Assembly (NCBI GenBank): GCA_021202495.1
Contig: JAJQCX010000156.1
Coordinates: 7,127 to 19,620, forward strand
Direction of reading: 5' to 3'
DNA: 12,494 nt
Source of the DNA: Clostridia bacterium
Lineage (GTDB): Bacteria; Bacillota; Clostridia; UMGS1883
This document shows positions 1 to 6,381 of the stretch, piece after piece (position 1 is the first letter of the stretch; each line of letters begins with the position of its first letter). The position numbers and the translations under genes are program-made. The notes beneath the pieces are model-generated. The model searched no databases. It was not told where the DNA came from and worked only from the letters and a program-made list of their open reading frames with translations.

Positions 1-816
1 AACTGCACATTCAGCCAGCAGCCTGAGGCGGCAAATCCCGGCGCAAATGCGTTTGACGGCAATTCGTCGACACTTTGGTCTTCGCAGAACCAGGCATACG
101 TTGTTATTGACCTCGGAGCTACAACAGGCATCACATGTGTAGGTGTACAGTTTAAGCTCTATGAGGACAGCAGAACAATTCCCTATTCAATATATGTATC
201 TGACGACAACAGCTCGTGGACACAGGTATTCAACGGTTCTTCCGTTGCACTCAGCAATGCAACGCTCTATGCGACGGTTAACCAGAACGCGAGATATGTG
301 AAGGTACAATTTGAGGGCAACACGGTTTCCGGTTGGAGCAGTGTAACAGAAATAGAAGTATATTCGGGTACAGTAGTAGCTACGGCTGCTACTGCCACGT
401 CTACGGCAACTTCCTCGAGCTTCAGCAATCTTTCGAGCGTTTCGGGCAATTTTGTTCTGAACGTTCAGGGAACGAGCAATGTTCTTACGGTTGGAAGCGA
501 CGGCACGCTTTCTGTTTCGGCTTATGTTTCCGGCAATGCTAATCAGATTTGGACAAAGGTAGGCAACGTTGTTACAAATACCGGCACAGGTCAGGCGCTT
601 GACGTTTACAACGAGTCGTATGAGTCGGGCAGCGAAGTCGGCGTTTGGGAAGCAAACGGAGGCAGCAACCAGAACTGGTCCTTTGTAAATAAGAGCACAT
701 ATTATCTTATTCAGAGCTCCATGTCGAGCCTTTACCTCACGGTTTCCTCTTCGGGACAGATGCAGCAGAAGGGCGAATCCTCGGCGACGAAGTGGATAGT
801 ATCGAAGGCTTCGTAA
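1..816 (+). CDS. Secreted carbohydrate-binding protein, C-terminal part (F5/8 type C + ricin-type lectin); 5' end outside window
   Basis: Frame 1 is open from the first base to a TAA at 814-816, giving 271 codons with no start in view; the protein is truncated by the window edge. Residues about 1-122 resemble an F5/8 type C (discoidin/CBM32-like) domain: AFDGNSSTLWSS, VVIDLG, PYSIYVSDDNSSW and a closing ARYVKVQFEG...EIEVY strand. A Thr/Ala/Ser-rich linker follows (about 123-148). Residues about 150-271 look like a ricin-type beta-trefoil, with QxW-like repeats NQIW, NQNW and ATKW. Both domains bind sugars, so this is probably the substrate-targeting tail of an extracellular glycoside hydrolase or adhesin; any catalytic domain and signal peptide would lie upstream. 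The stop is followed after 14 bases by the group II intron, beyond which lies the probable original terminator at 2739-2773. Domain calls are fairly secure; the full protein's activity is unknown. Confidence 0.85.
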   Translation, partial: NCTFSQQPEAANPGANAFDGNSSTLWSSQNQAYVVIDLGATTGITCVGVQFKLYEDSRTIPYSIYVSDDNSSWTQVFNGSSVALSNATLYATVNQNARYVKVQFEGNTVSGWSSVTEIEVYSGTVVATAATATSTATSSSFSNLSSVSGNFVLNVQGTSNVLTVGSDGTLSVSAYVSGNANQIWTKVGNVVTNTGTGQALDVYNESYESGSEVGVWEANGGSNQNWSFVNKSTYYLIQSSMSSLYLTVSSSGQMQQKGESSATKWIVSKAS

Positions 817-830
817 GTTTAAATAATATA

Positions 831-902
831 ATAGGGTAGACAGAGGGCGTTAGCTCTCCACCTCCCATTGCACCGTACGTACGGGTCTCGTATACGGCGC
901 TA
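831..902 (-). ncRNA. Group II intron domains V and VI
   Basis: On the minus strand, bases about 900-870 fold as domain V: GCGCCGUAUACG and CGUACGUACGGUGC arms around a GAGACC-like cap, with a CGC triad in place of the AGC of IIA/IIB introns. Domain VI follows. Its distal stem is GGAGAGC/GCCCUCU with a short UAA loop, its basal stem is GGG/CCC, and the A in CUACCC about seven bases before the 3' end is the candidate branch point. The exact 3' splice site (831 preferred) could shift by one to three bases. Confidence 0.8.
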
Positions 903-919
903 CGTAACCGTAGATGTTA

Positions 920-2224
920 CTACAATTGTCTGAGATAGTATTCAAGAGGATTGACCAATCCAGGTCGTCCTCTTTTCTTATTCGGCATTGCAAGCACTGT
1001 CGGCGACAACAAATAATTTACTACATTCATTCCACACCGCCTGTACAATCCCAACCGCGTATTAGCCACCTTGAATATGTCTTCATCTGTCATTTGGCAC
1101 TTAAACTTCTCATTCAGCCTTTGCAGATTAATATACACTCTTCTCGGTTTCTTCCACTGCTTGATTATTACTACTCTCACCTTATGTCTCAGCCATTGTC
1201 CGAACTTTGCCATGAACTGCCTCATGCTTCCTATTCTGTAATAGTTTATCCAGCCTCGGACTATCTGATTGAGTTTGGTAAAGGTTTGCCCCAGCGGTCT
1301 TGCCGCTGCCCTTTTCCTTACAAGGACTTCCCTGCATTTCTCGTATAATCTTGCTTTTCGGTCGTTCAGCGGTTTACATTGCCACCCCTGTGTACTTTTC
1401 CAATATCCGAAATCCAAAAATGCTCCTTCTGTCGGTCTCGTTATTTTGGTCTTGCTTGCATTTACCTTTAAGAATAGCTTCCTTTCAAGCCAACTCGTCA
1501 CTGACTTCATCACCCGTTCCGCTGCTTTCTCACTCTTTACGAATATATTGCAGTCATCCGCATATCTCACAAATCTCAATCCTCGATATTCAAGCTCTTT
1601 ATCAAACTTGTCGAGGTATATGTTCGATATTATCGGGCTCAGACATCCGCCTTGCGGCGCACCTGTCTCTGTCGGGCTTACAAGTCCGTCCTCCATTACT
1701 CCCGCTTTCAAATATGACCTTATCAGGTGTAATACTTCGGTTTCGTTGACTTGTTCTCTCAGTATGGAGATTAGCTTGTCATGATTTATCGTGTCAAAAT
1801 ACTTCTCTATGTCAAGGTCAATTATCCATTCGTATCCCTCGTTTAAGTATTCAAGAGCTTTCTTCATCGCGTCATGACAGCTTCTGTTCGGTCTGAATCC
1901 ATATGAATATTCACTGAATATCGGCTCATATCTCCACATCAGCTGCTGCGCTGTCGCCTGTTGTATTACCCTATCAACTACCGTCGGTATTCCCAACGGT
2001 CTTTGTTTCCCGTTGGGCTTTGGAATGTACACTCTCCTGACAGGCTGCGGCTCATACTTCTTTGCCTTTATCTGTGAGCATATTTCTTTCCCGTGCTCAC
2101 CAAGGTACTTTTCAAGCTCCTCCACGGGCATTTTACCCACACCCGCCGCACCTTTGTTTCGCTTGACAGCCTTGATTGCAGCCGCAATATTTTGTTCACT
2201 CAGTATCGTGTCAATCAATCTCAT
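920..2224 (-). CDS. ltrA: Group II intron-encoded reverse transcriptase/maturase (LtrA-like, no endonuclease domain)
   Basis: This 434-residue protein has the full run of RT blocks. The N-terminal RNKGAAGVGKM segment is at about 22-32. The palm motif DLDIEKYFD has catalytic Asp138, GAPQGGCLSP is at 188-197, and the active-site YADD is at 221-224. The maturase (X/thumb) domain follows at about 310-360 with the GWINYYR signature at 324-330. There is no C-terminal HNH motif, as expected for class C, whose members use unwound or hairpin DNA targets rather than an endonuclease. Its role is to bind the unspliced intron RNA, aid splicing and copy the intron into new sites by target-primed reverse transcription. 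The ATG at 2224 is preceded by GAGGAG with a 5-base gap. The gene sits in intron domain IV and has no frameshift. ltrA is the generic family symbol. Confidence 0.93.
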   Translation of the reverse strand: MRLIDTILSEQNIAAAIKAVKRNKGAAGVGKMPVEELEKYLGEHGKEICSQIKAKKYEPQPVRRVYIPKPNGKQRPLGIPTVVDRVIQQATAQQLMWRYEPIFSEYSYGFRPNRSCHDAMKKALEYLNEGYEWIIDLDIEKYFDTINHDKLISILREQVNETEVLHLIRSYLKAGVMEDGLVSPTETGAPQGGCLSPIISNIYLDKFDKELEYRGLRFVRYADDCNIFVKSEKAAERVMKSVTSWLERKLFLKVNASKTKITRPTEGAFLDFGYWKSTQGWQCKPLNDRKARLYEKCREVLVRKRAAARPLGQTFTKLNQIVRGWINYYRIGSMRQFMAKFGQWLRHKVRVVIIKQWKKPRRVYINLQRLNEKFKCQMTDEDIFKVANTRLGLYRRCGMNVVNYLLSPTVLAMPNKKRGRPGLVNPLEYYLRQL

Positions 2225-2736
2225 TACTGCTCCTCTTTCTGTTCATAGATTTATTCGGAACCACCAAACCACCCTTTTACCGTCAAGGGTTACGTTCCCC
2301 TGCTGTAGGTATATCCTTGATTTCTGATTATCCGAACATTACTTGCAGTGATTTGCACTACAGTTACATTAAGTCCTTCAGTGCGTTGGTGTTCGCACCT
2401 ACTATGACCTCAGCTGACCCCCGCCTGTAAGCTTTTTATCGCACATACCTTTCGGTATGCCAAGCGGGTCTCTCGGGGTAAGACACATATCTTTCGCTCC
2501 ACAACCTCTTGATTTACTGTCTTGATTTTACGTTTACCCTTCGGACTTCGGTTTGTTAGGCAACCTTATCCACCATTTAGCCTTATATCAAGTTTCTGTT
2601 CGTAGGCTCAAGAGCTTTGCTACACCGCTTCCTCCCCCTGTAGCATTGCTGCTACAGGCTTGCGGTTCACTACGCTTGGCGGTAAATACCCGCGACCGGA
2701 CTTCCACCGGTTAGATATGTGTCATGCCCGACACAC
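2225..2736 (-). ncRNA. Group II intron RNA, 5' part (domain I through start of domain IV)
   Basis: These 512 bases upstream of the RT gene contain no other gene and form the 5' ribozyme domains. The minus strand opens with GUGUC/GACAC arms around GGGCAU, then the GGUGGAAGUCCGG element. A GUCAGCUGAGGUCAUAGUA stretch close to the domain III region of the O. iheyensis intron, as I recall it, follows nearer the RT. Individual EBS and tertiary-contact sites were not assigned. Confidence 0.8.
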
Positions 2737-2738
2737 AT

Positions 2739-2773
2739 AAAAAACGGCAGTCGATGAGACTGTCGTTTTTTTT
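2739..2773 (+). terminator. Bidirectional intrinsic terminator; probable original terminator of the lectin gene and target of the intron
   Basis: A six-base A-run (2739-2744) leads into ACGGCAGTC (2744-2752), loop GATGA, GACTGTCGT (2758-2766) and an eight-base T-run. On the plus strand all nine pairs form, one as G-U. On the minus strand one pair becomes A-C, but the hairpin still precedes six T's and directly abuts the intron 5' end at 2736. Removing the intron would place this hairpin about 20 bases after the lectin stop codon. Confidence 0.85.
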
Positions 2774-2869
2774 CGGAAAGGTTTTTCATATGCCGCACAC
2801 TCTTGTATACAAAAAAGTGAAAAAATTTTTGCACAAAAAGAGAGGTGAAATATTGAGTAATTTGCGGTA

Positions 2870-2898
2870 TTGCAAGATTACATAATTGGTGATATACT
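2870..2898 (+). promoter_or_regulatory. Sigma-A-type promoter for the tyrosine recombinase
   Basis: TTGCAA (2870-2875), a 17-base spacer and TATACT (2893-2898). Transcription would start near 2905, giving a leader of about 47 bases that contains the AAGGAGGG ribosome site at 2935-2942. Seen by inspection only. Confidence 0.65.
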
Positions 2899-2951
2899 AC
2901 AAATATAGTCACAATTCGGGAATATAAATTCAAGAAGGAGGGAAAGAAAAA

Positions 2952-3839
2952 ATGGTTCGTGCGGAAGAATTGGTGCAGAAATATTCGGAGCTTTTAGCGC
3001 AGACGGCTTCAAAGAACACGGCGGCGTCCTATATGGCGGATTTGAAAAAATTTGTCGCATACAAGGATTTGGCGACTGTCAAAGAGATTGCCGAAATCAC
3101 AGAAAAGGATATTGAAGATTACATACAGCTTCTCACGAAGGAAGGCAAGGCATATTCTTCAATAGCGCGGGTGACGGCGTCGCTGAAAAAGTTTTTTGAA
3201 TACTGCGTCGAGAGCGGGATTATGCCGAAAAATCCTGCGGGCAAGGTTGAAGCGCCGCAGGTTAAGCGCAAGCTGCCCGCAACGCTGACGACAGAGCAGG
3301 TTGTGAGGCTCTTGGAAGCGCCCGACGATAGGACGGACAAGGGAATAAGAGATCGGGCAATGCTCGAAATAATGTACGCGTGCGGAGCGAGGGTGAGCGA
3401 AATGACCTCGCTTGCGGTTAGTGATGTGAGCATGAAAAATGAAACGGTGTCGCTTTTTTCGTCGGGAAAAAGGCGGACGGTGCCGCTTGGAAGGGCTGCG
3501 ATGGACGCGCTGACGCGCTACATGAAGGAGGCGCGCCCGAGGATTGCAAATGCGGAAAAAACGGATGTGCTGTTTTTAAATGCGCACGGAGAGCCGCTGA
3601 CAAGGCAGGGATTTTGGAAGATTATCAAGAAATACATCGGTGAATCGGGAATAAGGGGCGATGTGACGGCACAGACGCTGCGTCACTGCTTTGCGCTTCA
3701 TTTGCTCGAAAACGGCGCGGACGCGGGGTCGGTTTCGGAAATGCTGGGCTACAGCAGCATTGCGCCGACGAGGATATATACCGATATTATCGACAGCCGC
3801 ATTAAAAAGGTTTACAAAGAGGCACATCCGAGAGCGTGA
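2952..3839 (+). CDS. XerC/XerD-like tyrosine recombinase with altered catalytic residues
   Basis: This 295-residue protein has the two-domain plan of Xer recombinases, which cut and rejoin DNA through a 3'-phosphotyrosine. Residues about 5-90 form the SAM-like core-binding domain and about 105-290 the catalytic domain. Visible active-site positions are Arg147 (GARVSEM), Lys173 in the beta-hairpin (SSGKRR), Arg244 (TLRHCFA) and nucleophile Tyr276 (TRIYTDI). Two positions are unusual: the HxxR histidine is Gln241, and the later His/Trp is Tyr267 (LGYSSI rather than LGHSSI). The length is typical of XerC/D, not of long phage integrases. An AAGGAGGG site nine bases before the ATG supports the start. 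It is a single-gene unit with its own promoter and the shared terminator at 3849-3882. No phage or integron genes and no dif-like site were recognised nearby. It could be a housekeeping Xer paralogue or a stranded mobile-element recombinase. Confidence 0.88.
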   Translation: MVRAEELVQKYSELLAQTASKNTAASYMADLKKFVAYKDLATVKEIAEITEKDIEDYIQLLTKEGKAYSSIARVTASLKKFFEYCVESGIMPKNPAGKVEAPQVKRKLPATLTTEQVVRLLEAPDDRTDKGIRDRAMLEIMYACGARVSEMTSLAVSDVSMKNETVSLFSSGKRRTVPLGRAAMDALTRYMKEARPRIANAEKTDVLFLNAHGEPLTRQGFWKIIKKYIGESGIRGDVTAQTLRHCFALHLLENGADAGSVSEMLGYSSIAPTRIYTDIIDSRIKKVYKEAHPRA

Positions 3840-3848
3840 CGCGCGTAA

Positions 3849-3882
3849 AAAATCCGTTCCGAGAGTTTGAGGAACGGATTTT
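3849..3882. terminator. Bidirectional terminator between recombinase gene and mntP
   Basis: AAAATCCGTTCC (3849-3860) and GGAACGGATTTT (3871-3882) form a perfect 12-bp stem with a 10-base loop. A/T tails on both sides allow it to serve both convergent genes. Its right edge lies four bases from the mntP stop codon. Confidence 0.9.
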
Positions 3883-3886
3883 CATT

Positions 3887-4468
3887 TTACATTATGCCTT
3901 TAACCAAAATTTCAATACCGATTAAAATTAGTATTACGCCGCCCAAGATTTGCGCTTTGCCGGAGAGACTTGTCCCGAATTTTTTGCCGATGACAAGCCC
4001 GATGGTACAGACAACAAAGGTGACTGCGGCAATGATAAGCGAGGCGACAAGAGCGGAGAGCCAATTATATTCCGCGATTGTGAAGCCGACGGAAAGCGCG
4101 TCGATTGACGTTGCAATGCCTTGGACGAAAAGCGCGGCAAAGCCTACGCCGGGCTTGATTTTGTCGTCATCACCATGAAACGCGTCGAGCAGCATTTTGC
4201 CGCCGATATAGGCGAGAAGGACAAAGGCGATGTAGGGAATGAATTTTGAAAACGCGGTGAAATATTGCACGATGGTGTGAACGCACACCCAGCCTGCCAT
4301 CGGCATGAATGCCTGAAAGAAGGCGAATGTTCCGGCAATGAGACACATTTTCCGCTTGCGCATACAAGGCTCGTTGAGCCCGTTTGCAAGGGAGACGGAA
4401 AACGCGTCCATGGCAAGCCCCACTCCGAGCAGGATGTTTTTGAGGATAAAGGCGAGAGTTGTCTGCAT
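3887..4468 (-). CDS. mntP: Manganese efflux pump MntP
   Basis: This 193-residue, strongly hydrophobic protein has the internal two-fold repeat of the MntP (formerly UPF0059/DUF204) family. AMDAFSVSLANG (19-30) in the first half is echoed by SIDALSVGF (121-129) in the second, each with a membrane-embedded Asp (21 and 123). GGKMLLDAF and LGGVILILIGIEIL are also characteristic. About six transmembrane helices are expected. The family exports Mn2+ across the cytoplasmic membrane and protects against manganese excess. An AAAGGAG site eight bases before the ATG supports the start. The upstream yybP-ykoY manganese aptamer with its terminator is the regulator expected for this gene, so sequence and context agree. 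The gene is monocistronic and ends at the shared terminator at 3849-3882. Confidence 0.96.
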   Translation of the reverse strand: MQTTLAFILKNILLGVGLAMDAFSVSLANGLNEPCMRKRKMCLIAGTFAFFQAFMPMAGWVCVHTIVQYFTAFSKFIPYIAFVLLAYIGGKMLLDAFHGDDDKIKPGVGFAALFVQGIATSIDALSVGFTIAEYNWLSALVASLIIAAVTFVVCTIGLVIGKKFGTSLSGKAQILGGVILILIGIEILVKGIM

Positions 4469-4498
4469 AAAGGTCGCTCCTTTGTGTTATTAAAAGTG

Positions 4499-4532
4499 AA
4501 AAACCTCGGCATAACATTAAGCTATGCCGAGG
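4499..4532 (-). terminator. Riboswitch-controlled terminator of the mntP leader
   Basis: On the minus strand, CCTCGGCATA (4532-4523) pairs perfectly with TATGCCGAGG (4513-4504) around a nine-base loop and is followed by TTTTT. The loop side, plus 4511-4525, is almost fully complementary to plus 4565-4580, which lies directly after the aptamer's P1 strand. This gives a competing antiterminator helix of about 15 pairs with one bulged base. Confidence 0.88.
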
Positions 4533-4576
4533 CGTTTTTGTTTAGGAATATGCGAAAAACAAGTATAGCTTAAATG

Positions 4577-4680
4577 TTATACATGAGTCTCGCAATTTAA
4601 AACAAGCCAGACCTAAGATAGAATAGGTCAGTATGTTGACTTGCTACGCATTTTTTACGCTCGCTACTCCCTCATAAGGG
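4577..4680 (-). promoter_or_regulatory. yybP-ykoY manganese riboswitch aptamer
   Basis: On the minus strand the leader contains the family's conserved blocks in order. GAGGGAGUAGCG comes first, then GCAAGUCAACAU and paired GACCU/AGGUC arms (CUGACCU ... UUAGGUCUGGC), and finally UUGCGAGACUCAUG. Closing helix P1 is ATGAG with CTCAT. The two conserved loop blocks normally come together to form the Mn2+ site. Its position between the mntP promoter and a terminator hairpin supports manganese control of export. Confidence 0.93.
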
Positions 4681-4698
4681 TTATTAACTTTTGAAAAT

Positions 4699-4727
4699 AT
4701 TTTATCATTTGCCGGAGGGCTTGTCAA
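4699..4727 (-). promoter_or_regulatory. Sigma-A-type promoter of mntP
   Basis: On the minus strand, consensus TTGACA (4727-4722), a 17-base spacer and TAAAAT (4704-4699). Transcription would begin near 4691, just upstream of the manganese aptamer. Confidence 0.85.
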
Positions 4728-4747
4728 GATAAATTTAAAGCAATATA

Positions 4748-4775
4748 TTGAAAAGTGAGAAAAATATGTTATAAT
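4748..4775 (+). promoter_or_regulatory. Promoter with extended -10 for the orphan membrane protein gene
   Basis: TTGAAA (4748-4753), a 16-base spacer and consensus TATAAT (4770-4775) preceded by TGT at 4767-4769, an extended -10. Transcription would start near 4782, leaving a leader of only about 15 bases. It is divergent from the mntP promoter; the two -35 boxes are about 20 bases apart. Confidence 0.8.
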
Positions 4776-4796
4776 AGAATGTAAGAAGAGATTTTA

Positions 4797-5453
4797 ATGA
4801 AATACAAAAGGATGAAAACAATACTTTTGGTTGTCGGCGTTTTGCTCATATTGTACAGCTTTTGTGCGGGAGCATTCGGGAGCGGAGTGTATGTGCCGCT
4901 TTCGGAGGAGGGCGCGATAGGGCAAAGCATGAATTTGAACGACAGTGAGGCTGCGGCGGATAAAAATGGGTACATATATATGCTCGGAAACCGCGTTGTA
5001 CAGAGGTTTAATCAAGATGGGGAATTTTGCGGAGGAGGATATTATTACGCAAATCAAAAGCAATCGGTATATCACAATTCGCTGTTGAGTTTAAGCGGCA
5101 GAAGGATTGCCTGTTACAGAAGCGGAAGGCTGGTCGTATTTGATGAGAATTTTAACGTTGTGGAAAAGATAGAAAATTACGACAGGAACAATTTATATAC
5201 GGACTACCCGAACGACGACTGTGACGAGGATGCGGAAATTAAATTGGGGCTCTTTAACACTGTCGAAGTAAACGGGGAAAAGATAAAGCTTGACGCGTAC
5301 AGAAATATGCTCTTTTCATCAACTGCGGGATTTGTTGCTTTTCCGATAGGCTGGCTCTGCGTCTTCGTTTGGCTCGTTTGGAATGAGAAAGCAAAGGGAA
5401 AAAAGGCGTTATTTGCGAGGCAGAGTTTGAGAGCGAAGTGGCGGAATATTTGA
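4797..5453 (+). CDS. Membrane protein of unknown function with N- and C-terminal transmembrane helices
   Basis: I do not recognise this 218-residue protein. A basic start (MKYKRMK) precedes a hydrophobic helix at about 8-27, which could be a signal anchor. A polar middle region of about 140 residues follows, and a second helix (about 172-195) precedes a basic tail rich in Lys and Arg. By the positive-inside rule both ends should be cytoplasmic and the middle outside. That middle part has short Gly/Tyr-rich beta segments such as DKNGYIYMLGNRVVQRF and SGRRIACYRSGRLVVFDENF, reminiscent of one or two beta-propeller blades but too few for a whole propeller. An acidic stretch, YPNDDCDEDAE, lies near 147-157. 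A weak AAGAAGAG site precedes the ATG. It has its own promoter and a strong terminator, so it acts alone. Its neighbours give no functional clue. Confidence 0.75.
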   Translation: MKYKRMKTILLVVGVLLILYSFCAGAFGSGVYVPLSEEGAIGQSMNLNDSEAAADKNGYIYMLGNRVVQRFNQDGEFCGGGYYYANQKQSVYHNSLLSLSGRRIACYRSGRLVVFDENFNVVEKIENYDRNNLYTDYPNDDCDEDAEIKLGLFNTVEVNGEKIKLDAYRNMLFSSTAGFVAFPIGWLCVFVWLVWNEKAKGKKALFARQSLRAKWRNI

Positions 5454-5489
5454 AAAAATTTTTTTAATGCCGCATTGGCTTATAAAGGG

Positions 5490-5524
5490 AAAATCACCTG
5501 CGTAAAATTTACGCAGGTGATTTT
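5490..5524. terminator. Strong bidirectional terminator between convergent units
   Basis: A perfect inverted repeat with 17-base arms, 5490-5506 and 5508-5524, and a single central base. It has a CACCTGCG/CGCAGGTG core flanked by A- and T-runs on both sides. It lies between the 218-residue membrane protein gene and the minus-strand DUF308 unit and can serve both. Confidence 0.92.
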
Positions 5525-5535
5525 CATGGGAGGGT

Positions 5536-5664
5536 TCAGTCTGCTTTGACGTCACCGTTCGCGGCATGGTAATATTTTATGAGGACCGCCGTAATGAACG
5601 CGATTAGTGCGCCCACGGCGAGGCAAAGCAGCAATTTAAAAGGGTTTTTGTGCGATTTGTCCAT
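5536..5664 (-). CDS. Small membrane protein, 42 residues, unknown function
   Basis: A short minus-strand frame of 42 codons runs from ATG (5664-5662) to TGA (5538-5536). The ATG is preceded by AAAGGAG with an eight-base gap, as good as any ribosome site in the window. The peptide starts with a basic segment (MDKSHKNPFK), has one hydrophobic helix at about 11-29 (LLLCLAVGALIAFITAVLI) and ends in a short tail, KYYHAANGDVKAD. It is a probable single-pass membrane protein. It begins 22 bases after the DUF308 gene stop, so it is probably the second gene of that operon, and it ends 12 bases before the terminator. I do not recognise its family. Confidence 0.75.
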   Translation of the reverse strand: MDKSHKNPFKLLLCLAVGALIAFITAVLIKYYHAANGDVKAD

Positions 5665-5686
5665 TGAAAATTCTCCTTTTGACAAT

Positions 5687-6217
5687 TTACTTTTTTGCGA
5701 AAATCATAGAGATAATATCTACAATTGCTTCGGCAATAAGCGTAATGCCGATAAACGCCCAGAGTACCACGGTAGAGGTGAAGGGATTTGATATGATAAT
5801 GATTGCGCAAACTACAGTTATTACGGCGCTTAAAAGCGTCCAAAACCAATATTTTTGCTTTGTGCGCAGAAGGTCAACCGACCATTGCACCTTGCACATG
5901 CCGCCTATCAGCATGAGTATGCCGTAGAAAACCGTGAAAACGGGGAAGGTTGTGAGAAACCAGCCGCTGCGGAGGATGCAGAACAAGCCTACGGCGCACA
6001 ATATAAGTCCTGTGGCAAGATTGCCCTTGCGGATGGCGGTTTCGGGGTCTTCTCTGAAATAATTGATGATGCTTACAATGCCCATGATTGCGAGAATAAA
6101 TCCGAGGATGATTACTATTCCCGAAGTAAAGCCGACGGGGTCGATGAGAAGAAGTATGCCAATGATGATTTCCGCTATACTAAGTATAATTTTTGATGAT
6201 GTTTTCGTTCCGGTCAT
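5687..6217 (-). CDS. HdeD-like DUF308 membrane protein
   Basis: This 176-residue polytopic protein should have about six helices in pairs, the plan of DUF308/HdeD family proteins. Recurrent patterns are IILSIAEIIIGILLLIDP, ATGLILCAVGLFCIL and LLSAVITVVCAIIIISNP, each a helix ending before a short loop, followed by Gly-rich second helices (VIILGFILAIMGIVSI, FYGILMLIGGM). HdeD of E. coli is linked to acid resistance, but most Bacillota members have no known function, so only the family is claimed. The start chosen is the ATG at 6217, with AAAGGAG seven bases upstream; the frame stays open another 20 codons to 6277, but that stretch overlaps the promoter and is charged rather than hydrophobic. 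It heads a two-gene unit with the 42-residue peptide, and a palindrome lies upstream of its promoter. Confidence 0.88.
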   Translation of the reverse strand: MTGTKTSSKIILSIAEIIIGILLLIDPVGFTSGIVIILGFILAIMGIVSIINYFREDPETAIRKGNLATGLILCAVGLFCILRSGWFLTTFPVFTVFYGILMLIGGMCKVQWSVDLLRTKQKYWFWTLLSAVITVVCAIIIISNPFTSTVVLWAFIGITLIAEAIVDIISMIFAKK

Positions 6218-6248
6218 TTTTTTGCTCCTTTTAGTTTGATTTACAATC

Positions 6249-6277
6249 ATTATAAATGTGTAAAGGCAAAAGAACAA
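6249..6277 (-). promoter_or_regulatory. Probable promoter of the DUF308 operon
   Basis: On the minus strand, consensus TATAAT (6254-6249) has a weak TTGTTC (6277-6272) 17 bases upstream. The poor -35 suggests that an activator may be needed. The expected start is near 6242, with a leader of about 25 bases. Confidence 0.6.
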
Positions 6278-6291
6278 CGGACAAACGGCGA

Positions 6292-6316
6292 AAAATGTCG
6301 CATTTTGCGACGTTTT
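6292..6316. promoter_or_regulatory. 25-bp palindrome, candidate operator upstream of the DUF308 promoter
   Basis: On the plus strand, AAAATGTCGCA (6292-6302), TTT and TGCGACGTTTT (6306-6316) match with one mismatch in 11. The size and symmetry suit a TetR-type dimer. It lies about 15 bases upstream of the -35 box, a position more usual for activation than repression. Its link to the TetR regulator encoded 110 bases away is inference. Confidence 0.45.
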
Positions 6317-6381
6317 GAAAAAGTGTTACATTTTTGAAACCGGGCTTGAGAGCATTTAAAAAAGGGCTTTGCCGAAAGGGG

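Larger units (their letters stand above)
831..2736 (-). mobile_element. Group IIC intron, apparently full length, encoding its own RT/maturase
   Basis: Read on the minus strand, the element starts at 2736 with GTGTGTCGGGCATGACAC, which fits the GUGYG 5' end and resembles the start I recall for the Oceanobacillus iheyensis IIC intron. It ends near 831 in CUACCC-UAU, an AY end just after a domain VI-like stem. Inside are a domain V with a CGC triad, typical of IIC, and an RT lacking an HNH endonuclease. The length of about 1.9 kb is usual for the class. The 5' exon is a hairpin plus T-run, ...GCCGTTTTTTAT, matching the IIC habit of inserting just after terminators. The 3' boundary is uncertain by a few bases. 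The intron lies between the lectin gene stop and the likely former terminator, so it interrupts no reading frame. RT and both ends look intact, so it may still be mobile. No promoter for it was identified. Confidence 0.9.

Noticed and set aside
914..1784. Several plus-strand frames of 144-171 codons across the intron
   Set aside because: They are antisense to the reverse transcriptase, whose RT motifs are complete. Their translations are Ser/Leu/Pro-rich without recognisable domains.
2952..3839. Recombinase as part of the neighbouring mobile intron or a prophage
   Set aside because: Group II introns move by reverse transcription and need no tyrosine recombinase. No phage genes, attachment sites or integron cassettes are visible, and the gene has its own promoter and terminator.
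6218..6277. Longer start for the DUF308 protein (20 extra residues)
   Set aside because: The extension overlaps the TATAAT box and predicted transcript start, and the ATG at 6217 has its own AAAGGAG site at the right distance.
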